Shown here: one piece after another, positions 1 through 9,626 of the stretch
Position numbering within the stretch: position 1 is the first letter of the stretch
How the letters are laid out: each line of letters begins with the position of its first letter
Assembly (NCBI GenBank): GCA_947447955.1
Contig: CANFLS010000002.1
Coordinates: 73,072 to 137,071, forward strand
DNA length: 64,000 nt
From: Flavobacteriales bacterium
GTDB taxonomy: Bacteria > Bacteroidota > Bacteroidia > NS11-12g > UBA955
Reading direction: 5' to 3'
The notes under the pieces: generated by a model
The model's database searches: none
The model's input: only the letters and a program-made list of their open reading frames with translations
What the model was told of the DNA's origin: nothing
Program-made: the position numbers and the translations under genes

Positions 1-501
1 TTTGAGGGACGTGTAATTCGACTAGATTTTAACTGGGGAAGTGTTATTTCGGCCTATTTCCCAAGTGGAACCAGCGGCGATGACCGCCAGAATATCAAAT
101 TCAACTTTTTGAATTACTTTTACGATTATGCCAATAATCTTAAAAAACAAATACCAAATTTGGTGGTTTGTGGCGATTATAATATTTGTCACCACGCCAT
201 TGACATTCACGATCCAGTGAGCAATAAAAATAGCACCGGTTTCTTACCTGAAGAAAGAGAATGGATGACCAAATGGTTCAGTACTGGCTTTACCGATTCA
301 TTTAGAACATTAAACCCAGAACCACACAATTATACTTGGTGGAGCTTTAGGGCAAATGCAAGAGCCAATAACAAAGGCTGGAGAATTGACTATGTGAGTG
401 TTTCAAACACCTTGGCACCCACCATTATCTCTTCAGGAATTGATCCAAATGCAAAGCATTCCGACCATTGTCCTACCTGGGCCAACTTGGCAGTCGATTA
501 A
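1..501 (+). CDS. xth: Exodeoxyribonuclease III, C-terminal part (truncated by window start)
   Basis: Open in frame 1 from the first base, so the N-terminus lies outside the window; 166 residues remain. Visible motifs are those of the exonuclease III/AP endonuclease branch of the EEP superfamily: GDYN (catalytic Asp and Asn), a WWSFR...GWRIDY segment that contacts DNA, and the terminal SDHCP with the catalytic Asp-His. By family it cleaves DNA at abasic sites and removes 3' blocking groups during base excision repair in the cytoplasm. Its stop codon directly abuts the stop of the convergent tsaE, with no space for a hairpin terminator. Confidence 0.88.
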   Translation, partial: FEGRVIRLDFNWGSVISAYFPSGTSGDDRQNIKFNFLNYFYDYANNLKKQIPNLVVCGDYNICHHAIDIHDPVSNKNSTGFLPEEREWMTKWFSTGFTDSFRTLNPEPHNYTWWSFRANARANNKGWRIDYVSVSNTLAPTIISSGIDPNAKHSDHCPTWANLAVD

Positions 502-957
502 TTAAAAAGTGTATAACGGATAATCCGTGATCAAATAACTTCGTGAATTTTCTAGGTGGTTGATTTCAATGTCAACCACATGGAATCCCATCAGAATCTC
601 CATTCCTACTTGTGGCCATTCAATAAGCCAAGTACTATTGGGTGCATATAAATTGTCTTCAATTCCGGCATCATACAATTCATCTAGGTCTTTTATTCTG
701 TACCAATCGGAGTGATAAATGGTATGCTCTTGATTGTCTATTAGATAAGGATTTACAAGGCCATAAGTTGGACTACTTACCTCACCGGAATAACCCAACT
801 GAGCGCAAATTTTCTTGATCAGGGTTGTTTTACCCGCACCCAAATCCCCCCGAAAACAAATTACCTGAGGAAAAGGTTCAATGGTAAATAATAACTGCAC
901 TACCCTATCCATTTCTGATTCGGTGGCAATCAACGTGTATGTTTTTTCAATAGACAT
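502..957 (-). CDS. tsaE: tRNA threonylcarbamoyladenosine biosynthesis ATPase TsaE
   Basis: A 151-residue P-loop protein with Walker A RGDLGAGKTT at residues 36-45 and the family's HSDWYR segment near residue 84. TsaE is the ATPase that resets the TsaD-TsaB complex during t6A37 formation on ANN-decoding tRNAs. The length is normal for the family. It starts at an ATG, 44 bp downstream of the stop of porX on the same strand, so the two may be co-transcribed. The 3' end touches that of the xth gene. Confidence 0.93.
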   Translation of the reverse strand: MSIEKTYTLIATESEMDRVVQLLFTIEPFPQVICFRGDLGAGKTTLIKKICAQLGYSGEVSSPTYGLVNPYLIDNQEHTIYHSDWYRIKDLDELYDAGIEDNLYAPNSTWLIEWPQVGMEILMGFHVVDIEINHLENSRSYLITDYPLYTF

Positions 958-1001
958 TGTGACTTTTTAATTATGGTTTAATGTGTTTTATGAAAAAATA
1001 A

Positions 1002-2552
1002 TTAAGGTTTTGCCGTAAGGGTAACCAGTGGACAACACATTTCTTCTAAGCTTATACCGCCATGTTGAAAGGTGTTTTTATAATAATTTACGTAGTAATT
1101 GTAGTTGTTCGGATAAGCAAAGAAATCGTTTTCTTTGGCAAAAACAAACACGCTACTCAAATGCTGCAAAGGCAAGTAAATGTCGTGTGGTTTTTTGGCT
1201 TCAAAAACTTCTTTTGGGTTGTAGGTGATATTCTTGCCTTGTTTGTAACGCAAGTTGGTATTCACATTTTTATCTCCAACAATTTTAATTGGGTCTTTCA
1301 CACGGATACTGCCATGATCGGTAGTAATTACCAACCTACAAGGTTTTTCACTAATTCTTTTGAGGGCTTCCCAAAGTGGTGAATGTTTAAACCAAGTAGC
1401 CATTACATTTCTGTAGGCAGCTTCATTTTCGGCCAACTCACGCACAATATGCACATCGGTTCTGGCATGAGAGAAGTTATCTACGAAATTATAAACGATC
1501 ACATTCAACTTGTTTTGCAACATATTTGGAACCGCATCAGGAAGGTGTTTTGCGTTGTCTAAATTGGTAATTTTGGTATACCCAAACTTAATATTTCGGC
1601 GTAAACGCTTTAATTGTTCTTCCAAGAAATCCTTTTCATACATGTTTTTTCCACCTTCGTCTTCGTCGTTGCTCCATTTATCGGGAAAGGTTTTCTCGAT
1701 ATCTAAGGGCATCATGCCACTAAAAATTGCATTTCTGCAATATTGGGTAGTGGTAGGCAAAATACTCATATAAATATCTTCATTGTCTATTCTGAAATTC
1801 TCACCTAAGGTCTCTGAAATTGCCCTCCATTGGTCGAAACGCAAGTTGTCTAATACCACCATAAAAACAGGCAAATCACCATCTAACAGGGGATTCACAA
1901 CTTTTCTAAAAAGGTTATGACTCATGATAATTTCATCGTTTGATTTGTTCACCAAGCGATTGTAATTGTCATTTACGAAGCGTGAAAAGTTTCTATTTGC
2001 ATCAGATTTTTGCGTTTCAAAAACCTCTTTCATGCCTTCTTCATTGGTTTGATCTAGGCCAATTTCCCAATACACCAATTTTTTATAAACTTCTTTCCAT
2101 TCTTCGAAACTCAATTTATCGGAAACGGTCATACCAATTTGCATGAATTCGCGCTGATACCCTTGGGTGGTCATTTGGCTTACCAATCGTTTCTCATCAA
2201 GATTCTTTTTGATGCTCAACAGTATCTGATTTGGGTGCACAGGTTTGATTAGGTAATCGGCAATTTTACTGCCAATTGCCTCTTCCATAATGTGCTCCTC
2301 CTCGTTTTTGGTAATCATGATAACCGGAATATTGGGTCTGTCTTGTTTGATTTGTGCAAGGGCATCTAAACCAGATATACCCGGCATATTTTCGTCAAGA
2401 AACACCAAATCATATTCAGATTTCTTCACGGCATCAATGGCATCTCTGCCACTGTTAACGCTTGTTACTTTATACCCTTTTCCCTCAAGAAATATAATAT
2501 GAGGTTTTAGTAAGTCAATTTCGTCGTCGGCCCAAAGAATGTGTGGTATCAT
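1002..2552 (-). CDS. porX: PorX-type response regulator with PglZ phosphatase-like domain
   Basis: 516 residues. Residues 1-120 form a CheY-like receiver: acidic pair D9/D10, phosphoacceptor D53 in VFLDENMP, and a conserved lysine in the DYLIKP motif. After a helical linker, residues from about 200 to the end form a PglZ domain of the alkaline-phosphatase superfamily, with a metal-site Asp in MVVLDNLRFD, a Thr-rich TTTQYCR segment and the TTDHGS motif. This architecture is that of PorX, the cytoplasmic regulator that links the PorY kinase and SigP to expression of the type IX secretion system. Two T9SS cargo genes lie in this window, one of them 0.8 kb away across thiN. Assignment rests on domain order and motifs; porX-specific function is inferred. 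Confidence 0.9.
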   Translation of the reverse strand: MIPHILWADDEIDLLKPHIIFLEGKGYKVTSVNSGRDAIDAVKKSEYDLVFLDENMPGISGLDALAQIKQDRPNIPVIMITKNEEEHIMEEAIGSKIADYLIKPVHPNQILLSIKKNLDEKRLVSQMTTQGYQREFMQIGMTVSDKLSFEEWKEVYKKLVYWEIGLDQTNEEGMKEVFETQKSDANRNFSRFVNDNYNRLVNKSNDEIIMSHNLFRKVVNPLLDGDLPVFMVVLDNLRFDQWRAISETLGENFRIDNEDIYMSILPTTTQYCRNAIFSGMMPLDIEKTFPDKWSNDEDEGGKNMYEKDFLEEQLKRLRRNIKFGYTKITNLDNAKHLPDAVPNMLQNKLNVIVYNFVDNFSHARTDVHIVRELAENEAAYRNVMATWFKHSPLWEALKRISEKPCRLVITTDHGSIRVKDPIKIVGDKNVNTNLRYKQGKNITYNPKEVFEAKKPHDIYLPLQHLSSVFVFAKENDFFAYPNNYNYYVNYYKNTFQHGGISLEEMCCPLVTLTAKP

Positions 2553-2669
2553 AATTATATAACGGATAATTTACTTCAAAATTCGCGCTATTTTTTCTTT
2601 TTCGGGGGATTTTTTATTTTTTTAGACAAAATACATCTTATTTCATTTAAGATTAACCATTTTTGCATC

Positions 2670-3335
2670 ATGAGTTCGCACCATATAGTGAGAGATGACC
2701 AAGAACCTGCATTGATTATTGCAAATGGAGAAGCTTGTTCAGATGATTTATTGGATCAACTTATGGAATGGTCGCCATTTGTGTTGGTACTTGATGGTGC
2801 CATTCAAAGGGTTTTAGAAAAGCAAATTAAGTTTGATGCGTGGCTTGGCGATTTTGACTCAAGCAATGATATTGATATTACCCAAATACCACACCTACAG
2901 CATATTCAAAAAGTGCATACACCAGATCAAAACAAAACCGATTTGCAAAAAGGCATTGAATTTTTAATTGGAAAAGGTTTCCCCGCTGCAAACATTATTT
3001 GGGGAACGGGCAAAAGACAAGACCACCATTTTAATAACTTATTTACACTTCCCCAATATCATTCACAAATAACTTTGGGTGTAATTGACAACCATTCAAG
3101 GGTTTATGTATTGCCAAACGCATTTAAGAAATGGTATCCAAAAGGAACCAAGATTTCTATATTCCCTGTTGGGACAGCAACGGGTATTCATACAGAAAAT
3201 TTAGCATATAACATGTCAAACCACGATTTACAATTGCCATTTAGCACCAGTAGCTCAAATGAAGTAGCGTTGGATGGATTTGTTTCCATCACCTATGAAA
3301 CGGGGCATTTGTTAATGATGGAATGCTGGGATTAA
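2670..3335 (+). CDS. Thiamine pyrophosphokinase (thiamine diphosphokinase) family protein
   Basis: 221 residues from the ATG at 2670. The frame is open further upstream, but that extension is a low-complexity, phenylalanine-rich translation of the intergenic region. Also, the box CATTTTTG (one mismatch to TAnnTTTG) ends 4 nt before this ATG. TPK motifs are present: VLDGAIQ, GDFDSSND (acidic metal site), DQNKTDLQ and GKRQDHH. The family converts thiamine to thiamine diphosphate using ATP. No THI-box riboswitch is visible in the 117-bp spacer shared with porX. It ends at a strong bidirectional hairpin. Confidence 0.85.
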   Translation: MSSHHIVRDDQEPALIIANGEACSDDLLDQLMEWSPFVLVLDGAIQRVLEKQIKFDAWLGDFDSSNDIDITQIPHLQHIQKVHTPDQNKTDLQKGIEFLIGKGFPAANIIWGTGKRQDHHFNNLFTLPQYHSQITLGVIDNHSRVYVLPNAFKKWYPKGTKISIFPVGTATGIHTENLAYNMSNHDLQLPFSTSSSNEVALDGFVSITYETGHLLMMECWD

Positions 3336-3340
3336 TACAT

Positions 3341-3368
3341 AAAAAAAGGGCGCATGCGCCCTTTTTTT
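3341..3368. terminator. Bidirectional intrinsic terminator between thiN-like gene and T9SS cargo gene
   Basis: Perfect palindrome GGGCGCATGCGCCC at 3348-3361, flanked by seven A on the left and seven T on the right, so it can terminate the converging transcripts on both strands. Confidence 0.85.
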
Positions 3369-3385
3369 ATGCATTAATATTGATA

Positions 3386-5524
3386 TTATTCAAATATGAT
3401 AGATGTATGATATTGGCCTTCAGCAGACTCAATATTCAAGTAGTAAATTCCAGCAGCAACTTGTACATTTAATTTCGACTGTTTCAACTCAGCAAAATTC
3501 CATGACTGAATCATCTGACCTTGGGCATTAATCAACGAAACTTTGGCGTTGTGAATCATCGACAATGAATTAATTGTGAAATTCCCTTTTGATGGGTTTG
3601 GTGCAATGTTTAATGTTGATTTATCTAACATTTTCACACCGTTAATGGCAAAAGTAACACACATTGAAGTGTCTTTACAGCTATTTTCAGTTACTTCTAC
3701 TGCATACTTACCATCTTTTGCTGGGGTATAATCTTTCTTGGTTTCATTTGCAATTGTAGCATACGTATTATCACAATCCAACCATTGAAACAATGCACCG
3801 CTATTACCGGTTGTTGCAGACAAAGTATTCATTGAACGTGTTGTAGCAGTATTGACATTATTGATGGTTACATCAATGGTTAATACAACACTGTCACAAC
3901 CACCTTTGGTTCTCAACGTGTCATTCACAAACGAAGTATTTGTAACAACATGTCTTCCAGATGGTGTGGTATAAGAACGGCAATTGGTAACTTTCAAATT
4001 TTGAGTAGTTGGACTGTTTATTGTAAGATTCATTGTAATAAAGCTATCACAACCTGCAGCATTTTTATTGATTAATGTGTCTTTATACGTTCCTGATTTT
4101 GTCCATGTATATTTTTTTGAAGGACTTTTTACTGCTGCACAGGTAGTCAAATTTACAACGCCAGATGAAGCCGCTGAATTTACAGTATATTCAATTACGC
4201 TGTCGCAACCTACAGCATTGACCAATGTATCGTTATATATACCAGGTTTTTTAAATACTTTATTTACGTTAGAAGGACAAACTAGAAACTTACAAATCTT
4301 TAATGTGCGTTTTACAAATGAAGGTTTTCTGACAACTACAGTATAGCGAACAAAGCTGTCACAACCTTTGTATCCTTTTAAAGAGTCTATATAAAGTCCG
4401 CTTTTATAGACAACAGTTTTCAACTTGTTTTTTAATGTAACTGATGAACAACCGCTCAGAGAGAAGTACGTAGTATCCTTTTTGAGAATGGTTACATAAA
4501 AAGAAATTACACTATCGCAACCAACTGCATTTCTCGTTTTTTCAGTATATTTTCCTGAAGTTTTGATAATCGTTTTGTTCAATGGTGTAATAAACGAATC
4601 ACATTGAACAACAATAACACTTGTACCTGATGGTTTCAAGATAGTTAAATTAATGGTCATTACAGAATCACAACCACGGTAAGACATTATTGTATCTTGA
4701 TAAACACCTGATTTGGTTACGGTTTTCTTTTTAGACGGCAATTGATAGTTTACACACCTGCTTAATGAAAATTTGGCATACGCAATGGTATCACAAAATG
4801 ATCTTCCTAGAACAAAATTAGAAGTTGAATCGGTCATTTTAAAGTTTTTGGCGCCGCCTTTGTTTGCAAAACTGGAATTGTCGGCAATGTTAGAAACGGT
4901 GGTATTTACTTTGTAGGGAACACCATCTTCATAACTATATTGCAACATTAAACCAGATTGATTGCTTGGATATTTCCTATACATTCCTTCTTTGATTTGT
5001 GCCTCTGAACGGGCATAATCCCAAATGCGGGTTTCTTCCAAAGTTCCATTAAAACCTGTTGCAGGATCGGCAATCCATACATCACTGGTACCAGAATAGG
5101 AAATTGAAAAAGAGCTAGAACTAGAATCTTTACAAACGCCATTGATATAAATTTTCATTTTGGCACCGTCAAAAGTACCTGCAATGTGGTTCCAAGCATT
5201 GGCTGTTATTTGGGTTGAACTATTTAAAGAAACAACAGTAGTGCTATTGAAAAGTTGCAAATGAACTATTTTACCATTTCCTGTTCCAAAACGGAATGCT
5301 TTGCCTTGATGCCAAATAATAGGCGCACAATCACCACAAGGGGTAGTGGTGAAATCTTTGATATAAACCCATGTTTCACAAGTTATTTTAGCAGGGCTCA
5401 AAGAGCTGCTTCCAGGAACAAGAATATAATCATCAACCCCGTCAAAATTCAATGCCCTATTTTGGGCAAACACAGCATTCCAACTGAAAATTAAAATAAA
5501 TAACGGTAGTATTTTTTTCATCAT
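3386..5524 (-). CDS. Secreted LamG/GCDSV-repeat protein with T9SS type A sorting domain
   Basis: About 712 residues from the ATG at 5524; the next codon is also ATG, and either gives the signal peptide KKILPLFILIFSWNAVFAQ. Residues about 22-230 look like a LamG/concanavalin A-like jelly roll (LNFDGVDDYI, WNHIAGTFDG, GTLEETRIWDYARS). About 245-555 holds six or seven diverged units of roughly 55 residues, each ending in SGxYxDTL...GCDSV followed by a beta strand. The last ~75 residues (IAPNPSKGNF..., GIYYLNIES) are a Por-type C-terminal domain that directs export by T9SS. Probably a cell-surface or released adhesin-like protein; the ligand is unknown. A CATATTTG -7-like box with TTG 19 nt further upstream lies at 5540-5569 on the minus strand. 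Confidence 0.85.
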   Translation of the reverse strand: MMKKILPLFILIFSWNAVFAQNRALNFDGVDDYILVPGSSSLSPAKITCETWVYIKDFTTTPCGDCAPIIWHQGKAFRFGTGNGKIVHLQLFNSTTVVSLNSSTQITANAWNHIAGTFDGAKMKIYINGVCKDSSSSSFSISYSGTSDVWIADPATGFNGTLEETRIWDYARSEAQIKEGMYRKYPSNQSGLMLQYSYEDGVPYKVNTTVSNIADNSSFANKGGAKNFKMTDSTSNFVLGRSFCDTIAYAKFSLSRCVNYQLPSKKKTVTKSGVYQDTIMSYRGCDSVMTINLTILKPSGTSVIVVQCDSFITPLNKTIIKTSGKYTEKTRNAVGCDSVISFYVTILKKDTTYFSLSGCSSVTLKNKLKTVVYKSGLYIDSLKGYKGCDSFVRYTVVVRKPSFVKRTLKICKFLVCPSNVNKVFKKPGIYNDTLVNAVGCDSVIEYTVNSAASSGVVNLTTCAAVKSPSKKYTWTKSGTYKDTLINKNAAGCDSFITMNLTINSPTTQNLKVTNCRSYTTPSGRHVVTNTSFVNDTLRTKGGCDSVVLTIDVTINNVNTATTRSMNTLSATTGNSGALFQWLDCDNTYATIANETKKDYTPAKDGKYAVEVTENSCKDTSMCVTFAINGVKMLDKSTLNIAPNPSKGNFTINSLSMIHNAKVSLINAQGQMIQSWNFAELKQSKLNVQVAAGIYYLNIESAEGQYHTSIIFE

Positions 5525-5885
5525 AAAATAATTTATTATCAAATATGAAAAAAATATATGACAATTCAAAACAATAATCCATTATAATTTCATGATATAA
5601 ATTAAATTACATTGGCATTATTTAATAACTAAGTTTAATTCCAATTCAACTTTATTGATAACTGAATATTATTATTCATTCAAGCAGGTTAAACTGTCCC
5701 GTTAACTTTTTCCTAATCTATGTGCCACCCATTAAACACTTAGGTTAACCAAGATTATTGGTTTTTTTGATTTGAAATTCATTTCATTGCCATGGCACAC
5801 AAATACCAATAAAATGTAACCTTAAAATATCAAAACAAAAAAGGCGCCACAATGTGCGCCTTTTTAAAAATTTCTAATCTAAAAC
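5525..5885. other. Intergenic region between T9SS cargo gene and gcvP
   Basis: 361 bp without a credible gene. The right edge (about 5837-5865) is the gcvP terminator and the left edge (5540-5569, minus strand) is the likely promoter of the T9SS cargo gene. The AT-rich middle contains only a weak ACCAA-GATTA-TTGGT hairpin followed by T7 at 5748-5768, which I would not call a terminator with confidence. Confidence 0.6.
5837..5866 (-). terminator. Intrinsic terminator downstream of gcvP
   Basis: Arms AAAAAAGGCGC and GCGCCTTTTT around a short loop, giving a GC-rich stem with a T-run on the minus strand. It lies about 20 bp beyond the gcvP stop. Confidence 0.8.
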
Positions 5886-8762
5886 TTAAGCGTATGCTTC
5901 AACTGGAATACATGCACAAATCAAGTTTCTGTCGCCATAGGTGCTGTTTACACGGGCAACAGTTGGCCAGAATTTGTTTGCTTTTACGTATGGCAATGGG
6001 AACGCAGCTTTTTCACGGCTGTAGTTATAATTCCAATTGTCGCCAATTACTTCAGAAGCAGTGTGAGGTGCATTTTTCAATACATTCACCTCAGCATCTT
6101 GGGTGCCATTTTCGATTTCTCTAATTTCTTCGCGAATGCTCAACATGGCATCACAAAAACGATCTAACTCTTCTTTGCTTTCGCTTTCAGTAGGCTCAAC
6201 CATTAAGGTACCAGCAACTGGGAAACTCAACGTTGGAGCGTGGAAATTATAATCCATCAAACGCTTTGCAATATCCTCAGCTTCAACATGTGCTGAAGTT
6301 TTGAATTTACGTGTATCCAAAATCATTTCATGTGCTGCAAATCCAGATTCACCAGTATATAAAATTGGATATTCGTGTTCCAATCTTGCTTTGATATAAT
6401 TGGCATTTAAAATTGCATATTTGGTAGCTTCTGTTAATCCTTCACCACCCATCATTTTGATGTAAGCGTAAGAAATCAACAAAATACTTGCACTACCCCA
6501 AGGCGCAGCACTCACTGCACGCATTGCTTTATCACCAGCCATATTCACAACTGAATGTCCTGGCAAGAAAGGAGCCAAATGTGCCGCAACACCAATTGGT
6601 CCAACACCTGGTCCACCACCACCGTGAGGAATACAGAAAGTTTTATGTAAATTCAAGTGACAAACGTCTGCACCAATCATACCTGGAGAAGTTAATCCCA
6701 CTTGGGCATTCATATTGGCACCATCCATATACACTTGTCCTCCATTTTCATGGATAATGTTGGTGATTTCAATAATTGCACTTTCAAATACACCATGTGT
6801 ACTTGGGTAAGTTACCATTAAGCAAGCCAAATTGTCTTTGTACATTTCAGCTTTCTCTTTGATATCAGCAACGTCGATATTTCCGTTTTCATCACATTTG
6901 GTAACAACAACGGTCATACCTGCCATTACAGCACTTGCTGGGTTGGTACCATGTGCAGAAGAAGGAATCAAAGCAATATTTCTGTGGCCTTCGCCTTTGT
7001 CTTTGAAATACTCACGAATTACCATCAACCCTGCATATTCACCTTGAGAACCTGCATTTGGTTGCATGCTCATTTTGGCAAATCCTGTGATTTCACTTAA
7101 ATCTTTATCGAGTTTTTCAATAATTTCTAGGTAACCTTTTGCTTGTTCCAAAGGAGTAAAAGGATGCAAACTATTAAATTCAGGCCAAGTAACAGGAATC
7201 ATTTCGGTAGTTGCATTCAATTTCATTGTACAGCTTCCCAAAGCAATCATGCTGTGGCATAGGCTCAAATCTTTTGCTTCTAATGATTTGATATAACGCA
7301 ACATTTCATGTTCGCTGTGGTAACTATTGAATACTGGATGCATCATATAATTAGAAGTACGTTGCGCCCATGAAGGCCAAACGTTAGCAACAACTGCATT
7401 AGTTCCAATTACAGAATTAGAAGTTTTTCCTGCAGCTTCAGCAAAAATATTCACCAAAGTTTGCAATGCACCTTCTGTGGTGGTTTCATCAACAGAAATA
7501 CCAATATTGCCATTTTCAAAATAGCGTAAGTTGATTTTATGTTTCTCAGCAATTGCTTTTACAGTTGATGAAGAAACCGAAGACTTTAAATATAATGTAT
7601 CGAAGTAATTTGCATTTTCATTGGTGAAACCTAATCCCGCCAAAGAATCTGACAACAATCTTGCTTGTGCATGAATGCGGCCTGCAATGTTTTTTAGTCC
7701 CTCAGAACCATGATAAACGGCATACATACTTGCCATGATGCTTAACAATACTTGCGCGGTGCAAATATTACTTGTTGCATTTTGACGTTTAATGTGCTGT
7801 TCACGTGTTTGCAAAGCCATACGCAAAGCTCTGTTTTCAAGACGATCTTGAGAAACCCCGATAATACGACCAGGAATTTGACGTTTGTAATCATCTTTGG
7901 TAGCAAAGAATGCAGCATGAGGTCCACCGTAACCCAATGGAACACCAAAACGTTGAGAGTTACCTACAACACAATCGGCACCAAATTCACCTGGAGGGGT
8001 TAATAAAGTTAGTGCCATTAAATCAGATGCAAAGCAAGTTTTTACATTTGCAGCTTTACATTTGGCAGTGAATTCACGGTAATCTTCTATGCTTCCTACG
8101 CTGTTTGGATATTGAAGCATTGCTCCGAAATAAGAATCATCAGGCGTGAAGGTTTTGTAATCACCAATTACGATTTCAATTCCAACAGGTTGTGCGCGGG
8201 TACATAAAACATCAATTGTTTGAGGGAAAGTATGTTGATCAACGAAATATTTATTGGCAACACGTTTCTTATCTAACAATCCTTTGAACATGTTCATAGC
8301 CTCTGCTGCAGCGGTAGCTTCATCAAGCAAAGAACCGTTGGCAATTTCCATACCTGATAGTTCAATAACCAAGGTTTGGAAATTCAACAATGCCTCTAAA
8401 CGACCTTGAGCAATCTCAGCTTGGTACGGGGTATAAGCCGTGTACCATCCTGGATTTTCCATGATGTTTCTAAGAATAACTGTTGGCGTTAAAGTATTAT
8501 AATAACCCATACCAATGTAATTGGTAAAGATTTCATTTTTCGAAGCTATTCCCTTTAATTCGGTCAAGAACTCTTGTTCGCTCATTGGCGCACCCGTGTT
8601 CAACGGCTGTTTTAAACGGATATTTGATGGCACAGTTTTATCGATTAACTCGTCTAAACTGTTAACGCCAATCACCGACAACATTGCGGCTAAATCTTCT
8701 TTTCTAGGACCAATATGCCTATCAGCAAAAGGCATAGTGTAGCGGGCATCAAACTTACTCAT
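5886..8762 (-). CDS. gcvP: Glycine dehydrogenase (aminomethyl-transferring), glycine cleavage P protein
   Basis: 958 residues, full length for the single-chain P protein. The N-terminus FADRHIGP is the family signature. K707 in HLNLHKTF is the lysine that binds pyridoxal phosphate, followed by the glycine-rich loop [13 protein letters not shown]. The enzyme decarboxylates glycine and transfers the aminomethyl group to lipoyl-GcvH, working with GcvT and GcvL, which are not in this window. A promoter TTG-N23-TAAATTTG precedes it, with the -7 box ending 10 nt before the ATG. No glycine riboswitch is visible upstream. With glyA (34.7 kb) it supplies one-carbon units. Confidence 0.97.
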   Translation of the reverse strand: MSKFDARYTMPFADRHIGPRKEDLAAMLSVIGVNSLDELIDKTVPSNIRLKQPLNTGAPMSEQEFLTELKGIASKNEIFTNYIGMGYYNTLTPTVILRNIMENPGWYTAYTPYQAEIAQGRLEALLNFQTLVIELSGMEIANGSLLDEATAAAEAMNMFKGLLDKKRVANKYFVDQHTFPQTIDVLCTRAQPVGIEIVIGDYKTFTPDDSYFGAMLQYPNSVGSIEDYREFTAKCKAANVKTCFASDLMALTLLTPPGEFGADCVVGNSQRFGVPLGYGGPHAAFFATKDDYKRQIPGRIIGVSQDRLENRALRMALQTREQHIKRQNATSNICTAQVLLSIMASMYAVYHGSEGLKNIAGRIHAQARLLSDSLAGLGFTNENANYFDTLYLKSSVSSSTVKAIAEKHKINLRYFENGNIGISVDETTTEGALQTLVNIFAEAAGKTSNSVIGTNAVVANVWPSWAQRTSNYMMHPVFNSYHSEHEMLRYIKSLEAKDLSLCHSMIALGSCTMKLNATTEMIPVTWPEFNSLHPFTPLEQAKGYLEIIEKLDKDLSEITGFAKMSMQPNAGSQGEYAGLMVIREYFKDKGEGHRNIALIPSSAHGTNPASAVMAGMTVVVTKCDENGNIDVADIKEKAEMYKDNLACLMVTYPSTHGVFESAIIEITNIIHENGGQVYMDGANMNAQVGLTSPGMIGADVCHLNLHKTFCIPHGGGGPGVGPIGVAAHLAPFLPGHSVVNMAGDKAMRAVSAAPWGSASILLISYAYIKMMGGEGLTEATKYAILNANYIKARLEHEYPILYTGESGFAAHEMILDTRKFKTSAHVEAEDIAKRLMDYNFHAPTLSFPVAGTLMVEPTESESKEELDRFCDAMLSIREEIREIENGTQDAEVNVLKNAPHTASEVIGDNWNYNYSREKAAFPLPYVKANKFWPTVARVNSTYGDRNLICACIPVEAYA

Positions 8763-8772
8763 ATGTTAAAAG

Positions 8773-8806
8773 CAAATTTACACCTTTCTAATATAATTAT
8801 TGTCAA
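8773..8806 (-). promoter_or_regulatory. gcvP promoter
   Basis: On the minus strand, TTG at 8806-8804 and exact -7 box TAAATTTG at 8780-8773 with 23-nt spacing. The box ends 10 nt before the gcvP ATG, predicting a very short leader. Confidence 0.6.
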
Positions 8807-8839
8807 AGAAGTGAACCTAAAATGCACATTTTTGTGAAA

Positions 8840-9541
8840 CTAAATAATTCCTTCATCAGCAAAGCTAAAATAATGATGGTTTCCCATAATCACATGATCT
8901 ATCAATTGCATTTCAAATAGTGCACAAGTCTCTTTCAATCTTTTTGTTAGTGCCTTATCTTGTTCACTGGGCGATAAATTTTCGGAAGGATGATTGTGGG
9001 CAACAATTATAGCCGAAGCCTTATGCAATACTGCCCTATTCATTATTATTCTCACATCTACAACAGTTCCATTGATTCCACCTTTGCTTAATAATTCAAC
9101 CCGTATAACTTGATTGGCCCTATTTAAAAAAGCCATATAAAATTCTTCATGAACCAAATCTGAAAAATAGGGTCTAAACAATTCGTAAGCATCGAGTGAT
9201 TTCTTTATTTTTATTTTGAGGGATAGATTACCTTGTTTTCTATTTGCAAATTCAAACACTGCCGAGAGTCGTAATGCAGCTTTTAATGTCATGCCTTCAA
9301 TCGACAATAATTCCTCAATTGAGAGTCGCGCCAATTCTTGCAAATTATTTTCGCAATAATTCAGAATTTTTGTTGCTGTTTGTACAGATAATTTGCAATT
9401 TGCGCTGTTATTTAAGATCAATGCGAGTAGTTCAATCTCCGAAAGTGCCCGTCTTCCCTGCAAAAGTAGCTTTTCTTGTACCTTTGCTGTGCCCACCATA
9501 TTCATCAGTGGCATTTCTTGTGTTGATAAATTTTTTAACAT
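8840..9541 (-). CDS. radC: RadC/JAB-domain protein
   Basis: 233 residues. The C-terminal half carries the JAMM metalloprotease-like signature: E in the strand before, then AHNHPS...PSEQDKALT, and DHVIMG. The N-terminal half contains helix-hairpin-helix-like segments (LLSIEGMT). The usual DRPREKL motif near the start is degenerate here (VGTAKVQEKLLLQG), although the following ALSEIELLALIL is typical. RadC proteins are named for DNA repair, but their biochemical role is unsettled. It is divergent from recA, and the recA promoter begins right at this start codon. M11 and M15 are alternative starts. Confidence 0.85.
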   Translation of the reverse strand: MLKNLSTQEMPLMNMVGTAKVQEKLLLQGRRALSEIELLALILNNSANCKLSVQTATKILNYCENNLQELARLSIEELLSIEGMTLKAALRLSAVFEFANRKQGNLSLKIKIKKSLDAYELFRPYFSDLVHEEFYMAFLNRANQVIRVELLSKGGINGTVVDVRIIMNRAVLHKASAIIVAHNHPSENLSPSEQDKALTKRLKETCALFEMQLIDHVIMGNHHYFSFADEGII

Positions 9542-9545
9542 AACT

Positions 9546-9577
9546 TTGGTAAATATATTTTCAAAATCGTATTTTTG
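9546..9577 (+). promoter_or_regulatory. recA promoter
   Basis: TTG at 9546-9548, a 21-nt spacer and an exact -7 box TATTTTTG at 9570-9577. The predicted leader is about 45 nt. The left end is only a few bases from the divergent radC start codon (9541). I do not see a clear LexA-type palindrome. Confidence 0.65.
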
Positions 9578-9626
9578 AAAACAATCTGGAACATTTAATC
9601 GTTTAATATTTATAAAAATTACAATT

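Noticed and set aside
2541-2669. N-terminal extension of the thiamine pyrophosphokinase
   Set aside because: Low-complexity, phenylalanine-rich translation of the divergent promoter region; the family-like N-terminus starts at 2670.
4068-4346. 92-residue antisense frame in the GCDSV-repeat protein
   Set aside because: It mirrors the repeat structure of the real gene and has no signals of its own.
5719-5808. TGTGCCA ... TGGCACA inverted repeat between the T9SS gene and gcvP
   Set aside because: Only 7-bp arms with a loop of more than 60 nt; expected by chance.
8763-8839. Glycine riboswitch upstream of gcvP
   Set aside because: The spacer is only 77 bp, with a promoter box 10 nt from the start codon; there is no room for an aptamer.
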